A DNA stretch of 64,000 nt, taken from positions 62,001 to 126,000 of the forward strand of contig JNKP01000004.1 in the NCBI GenBank assembly GCA_000702085.1. The letters are read 5' to 3'. The stretch's first letter is position 1. Every line of letters begins with the position of its first letter. The notes beneath the pieces are model-generated. The model saw only the letters and a program-made list of their open reading frames with translations, had not been told where the DNA came from and made no database searches. Source of the stretch: Lachnospiraceae bacterium P6A3. GTDB taxonomy: Bacteria > Bacillota > Clostridia > Lachnospirales > Lachnospiraceae. This document shows positions 55,049-63,331 of the stretch, one piece after another. The translations under genes and the position numbers were made by a program.

Positions 55049-57121
55049 TTATTTATCCGATTTTTTTGCGATAAGCTTATCGACATATTTATCTGCAGGG
55101 AGAGGCTCGGAATAATAATATCCCTGGATCATGTCACAGCCCTGCTCTTCAAGGAATTCAACCTGTTCCTTGATCTCGACACCCTCCGCAACCGTACGCA
55201 TTTTAAGGCTCTGCGCCAGTTTGATGGTTTCGGATACAACGATCTTGCCCCTCTCTCCCTGACCGTCTCCGCGGAAGAATTCCGCATCGAGCTTAAGAAT
55301 ATCAAGAGGCATATCCTTAAGTGAGTTGAGAGATGAGTATCCTGAACCGAAATCGTCCATGGAAACGGCAAAGCCGTATTCTTTCAGCTTGGAAATAGTT
55401 TTGATCAGCGCATTCTTGTCATCGAAGAATGCACTCTCGGTAAGTTCGATCTCAATGAGATTTCTGGGAGTGCCTATCCTGTCCACCGTATCTCTTATCT
55501 GCTCCGCAAGATCGGATTCGATAAAGTGGGCCCTGGAAATATTTACCGAAATGGGAACACATTCAATTCCCTGTTCAAGCCACTTCTTCTGATCCATTGC
55601 AACATGCTCCAGCATGTAATGATCGATCTCCGTTATGAATCCGTTGTGCTCAAAAATCGGAATGAACTTTCCGGGAGAAACAAATCCAAGTGCCGGAGAC
55701 TGCCATCTGATAAGAGCCTCCGTGCCCTTCATATACTTTGATTTGGGATCATATTTGGGCTGATAGTAAACCACAAATTCCTGCTTCTCGAGTGCTTCCC
55801 TGCAATGCTCTTCAACCTGATCGCGCCACTTTCTCTCTTCCACAAGCTTAAGATCGAAGAACGCGATACCGCTGTCTTCTTTATCGTTAAGGGTATTCCT
55901 TGCGGTGACCGCATTATTGTAGTCCTGCTCCAGATCGATGAACCTGCGGCGAAGGATACGGCCGTTTGCATCCCTGGGAGGCAGAAGAACCGAAACGCCC
56001 ACATGATATGTAAATGTATGGTTGAGATCGATGTGCTCAAGATCCGCGACAAGTGCATTCAGCCTTCCCATAAGTTCATCCTGATCCTTGACCTTGATAA
56101 GAATCATGAAGCATTCGGGAGATTCATGTGCGAATACTTCCCTGCGCGTAATATGTTTTTCGATACAGCTGCTGACTTTACGGATGATTTCCTCACCCTC
56201 GGATACGGAGTGGCACATGCAGAAAGTGTTGTACTTAACACTCTGAAGGCTGACGACCGCATACTGGAACGAAGCGGAAGATTTCTTTTTCAGAAGGGCC
56301 TCTCCCTTGTAGAAATACCACATGCGGTTGTGTCCGCCGGTGGCAAGGTCCATGAAAAAGAGCTTCATAGATCTCTTCTGGTTCTTGATATTTCCTATCA
56401 TGTTTACCAAAAAGAGCATGAATATTATGAAGAAAAGAATACCGAGGATAAGTGTTGTGATAAGTATTATCGAAACATCACTCATCCTGATATAGATAAA
56501 ACCTTTACCTATGAACGTTTCGGAAGTCTCTCCCACGGGAACGCCCATCCAGACAGGGAGCCTGAGAAAACTGTCCGAATCGAAAAACAGTACATTCGAA
56601 GCATTGCCGTGAATTTCCGAATCGTCTATCAAAAGGAACAATTCGGGATCGTTTTTATGACCTTCAATATAATTGAGCAGATTAAGGATAAGAACCGTAA
56701 CATCTCCGTTCCCGTCCACTGTAACAAACGGATATGTTTTATCGGTGAATACCTCGACTTTTTCATGAATTCCGGTGAGTACTACCTCTTCTCCTTTTTC
56801 GGAACAGGTATTTTTTTCATCACCGGTAAGAAGACTTCCGGACGCATCTCTTATGATGTATTCCCTTCCGTCCTCGTTCAAAACCGCCAGAACATCGCCC
56901 TCATAATCCTCGGCAAAGCTCTGTTCATAGATTCTGGCCATGTAAGCTATCGATTCGTATTCCGATGAAAGTTTTTCCTGAAGCAGATAATAAACAAGAG
57001 AATAAACAAAGTACGATAGCATCATGGTCGCAACAAAGCATGTAAAAATAAATGCGATGATGGCCAGTAATCCGTGCTGCTTCTTTATCTTCTCGATCTT
57101 TCTGGTGTTCTTACTTTTCAT
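55049..57121 (-). CDS. Membrane c-di-GMP phosphodiesterase, degenerate GGDEF plus EAL
   Basis: A 690-residue protein. Helices at about 22-46 and 218-240 flank an outer sensor domain of about 170 residues. A GGDEF domain follows (DLATGGHNR at 259-267), but the GGDEF signature is HESPE (332-336), so cyclase activity is lost. The EAL domain (about 440-680) has E468-A-L, VSVNISRAHF-like ISVNISR, IEIELTES, MDDFGSGYSSL, KLDAEFF, AEGVE and QGYYYSEP, a full catalytic set. It should hydrolyse c-di-GMP, perhaps tuned by the GGDEF-like domain. AAAGG precedes the ATG. Confidence 0.93.
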   Translation of the reverse strand: MKSKNTRKIEKIKKQHGLLAIIAFIFTCFVATMMLSYFVYSLVYYLLQEKLSSEYESIAYMARIYEQSFAEDYEGDVLAVLNEDGREYIIRDASGSLLTGDEKNTCSEKGEEVVLTGIHEKVEVFTDKTYPFVTVDGNGDVTVLILNLLNYIEGHKNDPELFLLIDDSEIHGNASNVLFFDSDSFLRLPVWMGVPVGETSETFIGKGFIYIRMSDVSIILITTLILGILFFIIFMLFLVNMIGNIKNQKRSMKLFFMDLATGGHNRMWYFYKGEALLKKKSSASFQYAVVSLQSVKYNTFCMCHSVSEGEEIIRKVSSCIEKHITRREVFAHESPECFMILIKVKDQDELMGRLNALVADLEHIDLNHTFTYHVGVSVLLPPRDANGRILRRRFIDLEQDYNNAVTARNTLNDKEDSGIAFFDLKLVEERKWRDQVEEHCREALEKQEFVVYYQPKYDPKSKYMKGTEALIRWQSPALGFVSPGKFIPIFEHNGFITEIDHYMLEHVAMDQKKWLEQGIECVPISVNISRAHFIESDLAEQIRDTVDRIGTPRNLIEIELTESAFFDDKNALIKTISKLKEYGFAVSMDDFGSGYSSLNSLKDMPLDILKLDAEFFRGDGQGERGKIVVSETIKLAQSLKMRTVAEGVEIKEQVEFLEEQGCDMIQGYYYSEPLPADKYVDKLIAKKSDK

Positions 57122-57160
57122 CTGAAATACCTTTCTTATCGAAGCCCGGGGTATTTTGAA

Positions 57161-57478
57161 TTACTTTCCTCCGAGAATGGAATCAACAGGCTTAGTATAC
57201 TGATGAATTATAGCATCTATGCAGGTAACTGCAATTTCATAATACATTCTTCTGTCGGATCTTTCATTCGGGTGCTTGGAAAGCTTTTCCTGAAGATACT
57301 TTCTTGCTTTCTGCATATCTTCTATGTTGTATTTGGTACCGGAGAGCATAAATGTAACGGTATTTGTGGAACTGTCGATCTTGGAAATAAGCTGACCCTT
57401 CTCGGGTTCTTCGGTTGTATTGCCCGACATCTGTTTTGCGAGTTCGTCTAAAAGTTTCTTCTTAGCATCGTTATCCAT
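57161..57478 (-). CDS. Small protein of unknown function
   Basis: A 105-residue soluble protein I do not recognise. It is charged, with an N-terminal helix (DAKKKLLDELAKQM), a short beta section (TNTVTFMLSGTKYNIED) and C-terminal helices with a Lys/Arg/Tyr-rich character. GGAG lies 5 nt before the ATG at 57478. It is 39 nt upstream of the EAL protein gene and may be co-transcribed with it. The 123-nt gap on its other side (57479-57601) is AT-rich with no gene. Confidence 0.65.
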   Translation of the reverse strand: MDNDAKKKLLDELAKQMSGNTTEEPEKGQLISKIDSSTNTVTFMLSGTKYNIEDMQKARKYLQEKLSKHPNERSDRRMYYEIAVTCIDAIIHQYTKPVDSILGGK

Positions 57479-57601
57479 ACATTCTCCATTCAAAAATATA
57501 GAATCCTTTAGTTACTATCTGATTACGCAAACAGCTACTTTACTACTTTTTTGAATTTTTCATAATTAAATTGCCATTAATTATTTCTGTAATTTTTATA
57601 A

Positions 57602-59161
57602 TCATCGTTTCGCGGAACGGCTTTTCTCTGCGGGCTTTGAGAAAACCATGGCGGCAACGAGGATCATAAATATCAAATACGGCAGACTGTATCTGGATTT
57701 TGCTTCCCACAAAAGACTGAAAAGAATACCCCCTATAACATATATATGGAAAACCCAGCCGTATATATACGACTTGTCTTCCTTCAGGATCATAACAAGA
57801 CCTTTGACCGCAGCCAACAGGCACAGCAGATATATAAATGCCTGATAACGGTTCATGAACTTAAAACCATAATCATGAAGCTTTCCCTTATACAGGCTGT
57901 TGTAGAAGTCTGTCAGCTGCGTATCCGGTCTGAAGCTGTACATGTGGGTATTCCACTCGTAAAAAGGATCGTTCCACTGGTACAGCAATTTGGCCTTGTA
58001 GAATTCCTTTGCGGATTCCGGAGTATTTTTGAACTCTTCAATCCTTGCCTTTATATAAAGCTTGGCCTCCGCGGAAGCAAGTTCCCGGTCGCCGTTGTAA
58101 TTTTCGTAAAGGAACTGGTGATACCTGTTGTACACGCCGGGAGCTCCGTCCGTCACCTGCATACCCATGGCGATATACGCAATGGTGGGACTTCCCGTAT
58201 GTCTGTCATAGCCTGACGCTTTTTCATATCCGATGTTTACTGCCGTAAGCGATAAATAGGAAAAGAGTGCGATAAAGACCGCGCAAGCAAGCGGATACAT
58301 CTTTTTCAATTTCACGGCCAGGAACACGGCGGTGATAATAAGGGCAAAAACAGCTATCCATGCCGCGCTTCTGTTAAGAATGGCAAATGCCGCTCCCGCC
58401 GATGCGGCAACGACATTAAGTGCGCTGCCTCCGGACAGATATTTATTGTAGAAACGCAGCATTACCATTATCCCGAATATGGAGGGAAGATCCCCGTAAG
58501 CATAGGGGATCAGTCCGAAATAAGGGATGCAGAAAACAGTCAGAACCGTGTACAGAACACCGGAAAACTCATTTCCACCCAGCTCTTTGATCAGGAGATA
58601 TCCCAGGATGATGGTAAATGTATTCAGGAAAACCGTGATTATCCTCACCGGAGTGTAGTTAAAGGATCCGAAGATCTTAAAACAGATCTCATAAAAAAGC
58701 AGAAGTCCCTTTTGATGAGGACAGATATCGATATAGCCCAGAGGTCTGAACATCTCGAAATTGCCTTCAAGAGCATATGCCGCTCCCGCGGTGGTGTTGA
58801 TCTGATCTCCCGTGGGATAGTAGGGGCTGGTAAGTGCATAGGCGATTCCCGCGCAAAAATACCCCAATATACAGCAGACAAAAATGATCCTCTCGATCAC
58901 CTTCGCTTTTTTCGGATACTTCTTATCAAGGGCACGAAAAAGAAAAAGAACACAGATCCCCGCTCCGCAATAAAGCAGATTCTTCATCACGCTGTCAGGT
59001 ATGATGAAGGACCAGTTATAACCGATATATTCGGTTGAAGCAAACATCGTGGATTTAAAAGCGTTGTAAGTAAGAAACGCGTATATGCCTATCACAAGCA
59101 CGAACATTATAATGCCCGCTGCCTTAACCAAATCATGAATTATCCGTCCGCGCTTGTTCAT
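57602..59161 (-). CDS. GT39-like polytopic glycosyltransferase
   Basis: A 519-residue membrane protein with about 11 helices. The first outer loop has SPYYPTGDQINTTAGAAYALEG and FRPLGYIDICPHQKGLLLFYEI, in which the acidic Asp and following HQKG fit GT39/GT-C enzymes. A long loop lies at about 330-440. It probably transfers sugar or mannose from a polyprenyl carrier. No Shine-Dalgarno is present; a -10-like TGA-TAAAGT ends 7 nt before the ATG, weaker than in the other leaderless candidates. Confidence 0.8.
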   Translation of the reverse strand: MNKRGRIIHDLVKAAGIIMFVLVIGIYAFLTYNAFKSTMFASTEYIGYNWSFIIPDSVMKNLLYCGAGICVLFLFRALDKKYPKKAKVIERIIFVCCILGYFCAGIAYALTSPYYPTGDQINTTAGAAYALEGNFEMFRPLGYIDICPHQKGLLLFYEICFKIFGSFNYTPVRIITVFLNTFTIILGYLLIKELGGNEFSGVLYTVLTVFCIPYFGLIPYAYGDLPSIFGIMVMLRFYNKYLSGGSALNVVAASAGAAFAILNRSAAWIAVFALIITAVFLAVKLKKMYPLACAVFIALFSYLSLTAVNIGYEKASGYDRHTGSPTIAYIAMGMQVTDGAPGVYNRYHQFLYENYNGDRELASAEAKLYIKARIEEFKNTPESAKEFYKAKLLYQWNDPFYEWNTHMYSFRPDTQLTDFYNSLYKGKLHDYGFKFMNRYQAFIYLLCLLAAVKGLVMILKEDKSYIYGWVFHIYVIGGILFSLLWEAKSRYSLPYLIFMILVAAMVFSKPAEKSRSAKR

Positions 59162-59273
59162 ACAATTAACTTTATCACGCTATTTATAAAATTTAAACCC
59201 TACCGGCAGGCGATGGGAATCGGAGTTCGTTTGAAAACCCAAAAATCATAAAAATAAGTGATTTGCACGCTTT

Positions 59274-59298
59274 CAGACCATTAAGGTCTGTTTTTTTT
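59274..59298 (+). terminator. Plus-strand terminator without an obvious gene
   Basis: CAGACC-attaa-GGTCTG followed by eight T on the plus strand is a good intrinsic terminator. No plus-strand gene lies nearby (the preceding 112 nt on that strand hold no credible ORF), so it may end a small RNA or be a remnant. The rest of the gap 59162-59358 holds nothing I can name. Confidence 0.6.
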
Positions 59299-59358
59299 GC
59301 AATTTCCCTCAACGGACTGATTATGATTTTGAAGAATTGGAAAAAAGCTCATCAAAAA

Positions 59359-59523
59359 CTAATAAAAAGCTTCAGGTTCTATACTTATAAAACCTGAAGC
59401 CTTATAGAACGTTATATTCCGGTAAAACGTACTGTCGCAATCCGCGATGCATGGGTACTTGTTTTTTATGAATGCCCTGCGCTCTTCTTCAGAGGACGAT
59501 TCGATCAGCGGTGCATTTATCAT
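59359..59523 (-). pseudogene. Truncated small Cys-motif protein, paralogue of the upstream gene
   Basis: A 54-codon reading frame with a good GAGGTGAT ribosome site 5 nt upstream of its ATG. The first 31 residues (INAPLIESSSEEERRAF, NKYPCIADCDS) resemble the neighbour at 59533-59760, where KEEREMIVKNSIDC and CENCSSC correspond. After CDS the expected second Cys pair is missing and the frame runs through the terminator hairpin, ending in TAG. It looks like a decayed or truncated duplicate. Confidence 0.55.
59369..59400 (-). terminator. Terminator inside the truncated frame
   Basis: GCTTCAGGTT and AACCTGAAGC form a perfect 10-bp stem with a 12-nt loop, followed on the minus strand by TTTTTATTAG. 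Confidence 0.75.
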
Positions 59524-59532
59524 GGCATCACC

Positions 59533-59760
59533 TCACACTATATTCCTGCCTTGACGGTATCTGTCCATATATTCGGCATTAATCTCCCGGATCTCACGCT
59601 TTCCATCTATATAGTCCTGATAGATATCCCAAGGTGAACCGCCTCCAAGCCAGCACGATGAACAGTTCTCACATCCGCCCCCGCAGTCAATGGAATTCTT
59701 AACGATCATTTCACGTTCTTCTTTGGTAGTATCTTTTATGAGAATTGATTTAAACTCCAT
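59533..59760 (-). CDS. Small Cys-rich protein of unknown function
   Basis: A 75-residue soluble protein. CGGGCENCSSCWLGGGSPW has four Cys (CxxxCxxCxxC-like) in the middle, flanked by an N-terminal charged strand and a C-terminal helix (DGKREIREINAEYMDRYRQG). A small zinc or Fe-S site is possible. I do not recognise a named family. The ATG at 59760 has GGAGGGG upstream, better than the in-frame ATG at 59772. It lies 25 nt after the YcaQ-like gene. Confidence 0.7.
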   Translation of the reverse strand: MEFKSILIKDTTKEEREMIVKNSIDCGGGCENCSSCWLGGGSPWDIYQDYIDGKREIREINAEYMDRYRQGRNIV

Positions 59761-59785
59761 AATCCCCTCCATAGATTCTTCATAG

Positions 59786-60982
59786 CTACACTATGGAAAC
59801 ACCCTCACAGTCATTAAATCCGGCAAAGCGGATCAATGTTTTTTCCAATTCTTTGTTCAGTTTCTTTGTCTGACGAATTCCGGGTTCCCACCAAAGCCCC
59901 TTCACCATAAGGACTTTCCCCTTGCGGTCGGGAACAGCTTCGATCCGTCCGACAAAACGGTCTCCTGACAGGATCGGAAGTGTATAGTATCCATATTTAC
60001 GTTTGTCGGCAGGAGTATATATCTCCCAGGAATACTGATAGTCCCATAATGCCAGTATCAGGGATTTATCCCACATAAGAGGATCCAAGGGGGCTATGAA
60101 CGACATCCTCGGTTTCAGGTCAGCGCTTCCATCAACTATTGATCCCATCAGCGGATCATCCCCGGAAAGATAATAAAACGTCTGCTTTATTCCCTGAACC
60201 GCCACAGGACATATCTTCCCTTGCGCTGTCAAACTTTCCAGGATCTTTTTTCGTTTTTCCGCATTTATATCTATTCCAAGAAATGCGGTACTGTTCTTAT
60301 CCCAAAGAAGTCCAACCGCACCGATCCTGCGGAGTACACGCCATGCCGTGAATTCCTCCTCATTCTTACACGGATTTTTCGCATCCAGAATCGGTCCTGG
60401 CAAATATTTCCCGGCAAGGTCGTAATATTTCCTGCTTCCTTTTTTATGATGGATGATCAATACCCCGTCTGTATAAAGCTGTTCCAGGACCGAACGGGCA
60501 GCCTGGGATTTCTTATGCCAATCCCCGCTCCAATGCATCGAAGAATGCCAGTAAATCTCACCTTCTATGGGAAGGGAATCGCTCGATACAGGACCGTTTG
60601 ATTCGATGTATTCAATTGCCTGTTTCTCGAGTTTTTGAAGTCCCTTAAATGTCCTGCCGAGTTTTCTGCTTTTTTCTCTGTAGGACGAGAAATATGGCCA
60701 GTCTTCAGAAGACCAGATGGAGAGTTCCTTGTCAGCATAATCAACAAGTTTTCTATCCTCATACAGAAGGTCATAGAGCATTGTCTTTTTGAAGTTCTTT
60801 ACCCTGGACTGAAGTGTGAGTTCAGCATTCTTGCCACAGACATCAACCGGATCAAACTGAATGCATCCGGCCTGACGCACATAAGCATAAGCACCGTCCT
60901 TTCCAATGAAACGGTACTGACCAATAAGCCCCTGCTTTGAGAGTATGAATTGCTTTGCCTGTTGTTTGGTTATAGTCTGCAT
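59786..60982 (-). CDS. YcaQ/AlkX-like winged-helix DNA glycosylase
   Basis: A 398-residue protein of the HTH_42 family. The N-terminal GCIQFDPVDVCGKNAEL carries the QxD (Q-F-D) catalytic motif described for YcaQ, an enzyme that removes alkylated bases and unhooks interstrand crosslinks; AlkZ paralogues have QxQ. Winged-helix segments and DPLMWDKSLI, VGRIEAVPDRKGKVL and the Trp-containing GLWWEPG typical of the family follow. A weak AAGGTGTT precedes the ATG. It may protect against alkylating antibiotics. Confidence 0.85.
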   Translation of the reverse strand: MQTITKQQAKQFILSKQGLIGQYRFIGKDGAYAYVRQAGCIQFDPVDVCGKNAELTLQSRVKNFKKTMLYDLLYEDRKLVDYADKELSIWSSEDWPYFSSYREKSRKLGRTFKGLQKLEKQAIEYIESNGPVSSDSLPIEGEIYWHSSMHWSGDWHKKSQAARSVLEQLYTDGVLIIHHKKGSRKYYDLAGKYLPGPILDAKNPCKNEEEFTAWRVLRRIGAVGLLWDKNSTAFLGIDINAEKRKKILESLTAQGKICPVAVQGIKQTFYYLSGDDPLMGSIVDGSADLKPRMSFIAPLDPLMWDKSLILALWDYQYSWEIYTPADKRKYGYYTLPILSGDRFVGRIEAVPDRKGKVLMVKGLWWEPGIRQTKKLNKELEKTLIRFAGFNDCEGVSIV

Positions 60983-60995
60983 AACACCTTAATGA

Positions 60996-61622
60996 TCATA
61001 TATTTTCATATCCGCTTTTCTTGTCATCAATCCCCTTTACCGGATCGATCAAAAACAGGCCGTCACGGTTGCAGTAGAAGAATATCCTTCTGACTCCCCT
61101 GATCTTAAACCGTGCTTCAGCGCTCCCTTCCGGATAGAGCTTCACCATCTGCATATCATCGGATGAAGCCGCCGCCACAAACGAAATATAATGCTCTTTT
61201 GTCATGCTGTGATCGATACGCACATAATATTCATCTTCAACTCGCTCGATAAAGACCATGTGACGCTCATCTGTTGGTTCCGCCTCTAAAGGCATGAGCT
61301 GGATACCGTGACAATGGATAGCCGCCTCCCCCATACTGTGTATCACATTACCGCAGATTGGACAAACATAGAACTTCGACCGCAGCATATTTGCGGATAC
61401 ATTCGCATTGTGAATGGTATTACCCGATATCAGCTCTGTAACTGAAATCTTAAATGCCTTCGCTATAGGCTCCAGCAGAGTAATATCCGGCAATCCTCTC
61501 AGGTTTTCCCATTTTGAGATACTTTTGTCAGTTACTCCCAGCCTTTCTGCCAGCTGAAGCTGTGTCATCTTGTTCTTTTCTCGCAATTCCTTAATAACTG
61601 CACCTGTAACATATTGGTTCAT
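60996..61622 (-). CDS. XRE-type HTH regulator fused to a desulfoferrodoxin/superoxide-reductase-like domain
   Basis: A 208-residue protein. Residues 5-65 are an XRE helix-turn-helix (MTQLQLAERLGVTDKSISKWE). Residues 85-195 look like desulfoferrodoxin: CPICG (C87, C90) and C104 recall the rubredoxin-like centre, and H121, H138, H144 and C184 match the superoxide reductase iron ligands, with H138-H144 six apart and C184 followed by D187 where the last His (C-x-x-H) should be. It may be a redox- or metal-sensing regulator rather than an enzyme. GGAGGTAA precedes the ATG at 61622. Confidence 0.82.
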   Translation of the reverse strand: MNQYVTGAVIKELREKNKMTQLQLAERLGVTDKSISKWENLRGLPDITLLEPIAKAFKISVTELISGNTIHNANVSANMLRSKFYVCPICGNVIHSMGEAAIHCHGIQLMPLEAEPTDERHMVFIERVEDEYYVRIDHSMTKEHYISFVAAASSDDMQMVKLYPEGSAEARFKIRGVRRIFFYCNRDGLFLIDPVKGIDDKKSGYENI

Positions 61623-61740
61623 TTTCGTTCTTACCTCCATGCACAGATTGTAAATCAGTTTTTCTAATGATGGTACCTACGGAGAGTAGAGTTGAAGTTA
61701 TTATTTTCCGATTTGATCAACAAGCTTTGCAATCACCTTA

Positions 61741-62256
61741 TTATTCCGTAACATACCTCACGCCTAAAGCTATAAGCTCATTACGCATCTTCTGAACCTT
61801 TGCATCCGGAAATCTTCTACCAATACAGTTTTCTATCATCACCACGGTTGCACCGGTCTTCACGGCCCCCTTCGCAGTAGCACCAACGCAACCGCACTCA
61901 TCAAGACCGCATATTGCCACTTCAGTATAGTTCTGTTCCTTCATAAATATCCTGAATGTCTTAGCGGTATATGTATCCGATCGATTCTTTTCAAAACAAA
62001 AGTCTGATACTACGATTAAACCACTGTACAGTTCAGCACCTTCGGTTCCTTTTATCGAGAATCCAACACCCCACATAATCTTCGGAAGGATATGCTTGAT
62101 GTATATGATGTCGTAGCCTTTCTCCTTGTAGGCAGATATCAGCCTGTTTATATCGCCTGTGAGTTTATCCGTATCATATGTAAACATCGGTTTCCTCTTA
62201 TCCCACAGATAATCATTCTGCATATCAATTACAAGTAAAGCTTTTTTCGCTCCCAT
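61741..62256 (-). CDS. Isochorismatase-family cysteine hydrolase
   Basis: A 171-residue cytosolic hydrolase. The catalytic triad is visible as Asp in LLVIDMQNDY, Lys in IIYIKHILP and Cys in GLDECGCVGATAKGA. The family includes nicotinamidase and isochorismatase; the substrate cannot be assigned. AAGGGAATTAAG precedes the ATG. It follows the GNAT gene by 21 nt and is probably co-transcribed. Confidence 0.9.
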   Translation of the reverse strand: MGAKKALLVIDMQNDYLWDKRKPMFTYDTDKLTGDINRLISAYKEKGYDIIYIKHILPKIMWGVGFSIKGTEGAELYSGLIVVSDFCFEKNRSDTYTAKTFRIFMKEQNYTEVAICGLDECGCVGATAKGAVKTGATVVMIENCIGRRFPDAKVQKMRNELIALGVRYVTE

Positions 62257-62277
62257 CTTAATTCCCTTGTTCCTTTA

Positions 62278-62718
62278 CTATTTCAATTCTTCGCAATACA
62301 TACATATTGTTCCATTTGATAACTTAAATCCGTTCTTTTCATAAAACTTAGCCGCCGGTGCATACTCACTTGTATAAAGAACAATGCCTGCAAGTCCTTT
62401 TTCCTTACTGTAATCTTTAATCGCATTTAATAGCTGTTTACCTATTCCATGCCCTTGTCGTTCGGGAAGTACCGCCATCTCATTGATGTAAATCTCTTCT
62501 TTGCTTCCGGAAATTTTACAAAGTGCAAATATACAACCTAACACTTCATCATTTTCTTCATAAACATATCCAACAAATTTTTTTTGTTCAAAAAAATCGC
62601 GAAGATATTCTGTTGCATTTTCTGCTGTCCAATCTATTCCCCAATGTTCCATAGGGAATGCTTTGTAATAAATCATGCCGCATTGCGCTAAGTCAATGTT
62701 CTCCATAACTCTGATCAT
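62278..62718 (-). CDS. GNAT-family N-acetyltransferase
   Basis: A 146-residue acetyltransferase. INEMAVLPERQGHGIGKQLLNAI is the acetyl-CoA motif and IVLYTSEYAPAAKFYEKNGF the C-terminal part. The Shine-Dalgarno is weak (GGGGC); an internal ATG four codons later is possible. The substrate is unknown. Confidence 0.88.
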   Translation of the reverse strand: MIRVMENIDLAQCGMIYYKAFPMEHWGIDWTAENATEYLRDFFEQKKFVGYVYEENDEVLGCIFALCKISGSKEEIYINEMAVLPERQGHGIGKQLLNAIKDYSKEKGLAGIVLYTSEYAPAAKFYEKNGFKLSNGTICMYCEELK

Positions 62719-62952
62719 TTTTCTGCCCCACCATCAAACACTAATTTGTCATAGTACCTTATGCCGTAAGATAATACTTTTAATGTCAATTATATCAGAG
62801 ATACTGCAAAAAGCTGACTTTCAAGCCACGATCAAGGCTTTTATTGCATTATTTATGGATTTTTATCGTCCTTGGCAAGCAGGGCATACAGGCCCAACCT
62901 CATTCCAGTAATATTGATTCCAAAAAGAATAGAGGAAATGAGTTGTAAATCA
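62719..62952. other. Gap without a supported gene
   Basis: This stretch upstream of the GNAT gene is AT-rich at its right end and shows no credible complete gene. On the minus strand a 28-codon frame without a start (about 62863-62949, with CPAC and several Trp/Tyr) might be a relic, but it is too short to support. Confidence 0.5.
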
Positions 62953-62981
62953 GAAAAAGCATCCCTCACGGATGCTTTTTC
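62953..62981. terminator. Terminator after the toxin gene
   Basis: GAAAAAGCATCC-ctcac-GGATGCTTTTTC is a nearly perfect 12-bp stem with T-runs on both sides. It lies 21 nt past the toxin stop on the minus strand and can work in both directions. Confidence 0.9.
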
Positions 62982-63001
62982 ATTAGTGCATACTTATACT
63001 C

Positions 63002-63331
63002 TCAGATCTTCTCATCTCTATTTTCCAGGCGATGAAGGAAACGGCGAACCTCCATTATCTTTTTTCCTTTTTCTTCAAGCACAACATAATAAACTATGTA
63101 CTCGTTTACATATATACGATAATACGGATGCTTTCTGTCTTTTTTAGACGGAACAGGAGCTACTATTTCCGGACCGTCTTCCAGTCGTTGTAATATTGCT
63201 TCTGCAACCTTGTCCAAAAGATTATTTGCAGCATCGGGATTCCCAAGGTTAAAAGCGATGTAGGAGGTATCTCGATCGAGCTCTTCGTAGAATAAAGGAA
63301 GATATCTCAGCTCATATTTCTCATCAAGCAT
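63002..63331 (-). CDS. RelE/ParE-family toxin
   Basis: A 109-residue toxin of the RelE/ParE fold. LPLFYEELDRDTSYIAFNLGNPDAANNLLDKV (key part FYEELDRDTSYI) and YYRIYVNEYIVYYVVLEEKGKKIMEVRRFLH (key part YRIYVNEYIVYYVV) are the family's helices and C-terminal beta hairpin. Whether it cuts mRNA or blocks gyrase is unclear; the lack of obvious RelE catalytic residues favours the ParE-like side. GGAGGAAAATAA precedes the ATG. It overlaps the antitoxin gene by 8 nt. Confidence 0.9.
   Translation of the reverse strand: MLDEKYELRYLPLFYEELDRDTSYIAFNLGNPDAANNLLDKVAEAILQRLEDGPEIVAPVPSKKDRKHPYYRIYVNEYIVYYVVLEEKGKKIMEVRRFLHRLENRDEKI

Noticed and set aside
55805-56968. 387-codon frame on the plus strand
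   Set aside because: Antisense to the EAL/GGDEF-like gene, which has clear domain motifs; no ribosome site on the plus strand.
57543-57824. 93-codon frame on the minus strand
   Set aside because: Overlaps the end of the GT39-like gene in another frame and has no ribosome site or family match.
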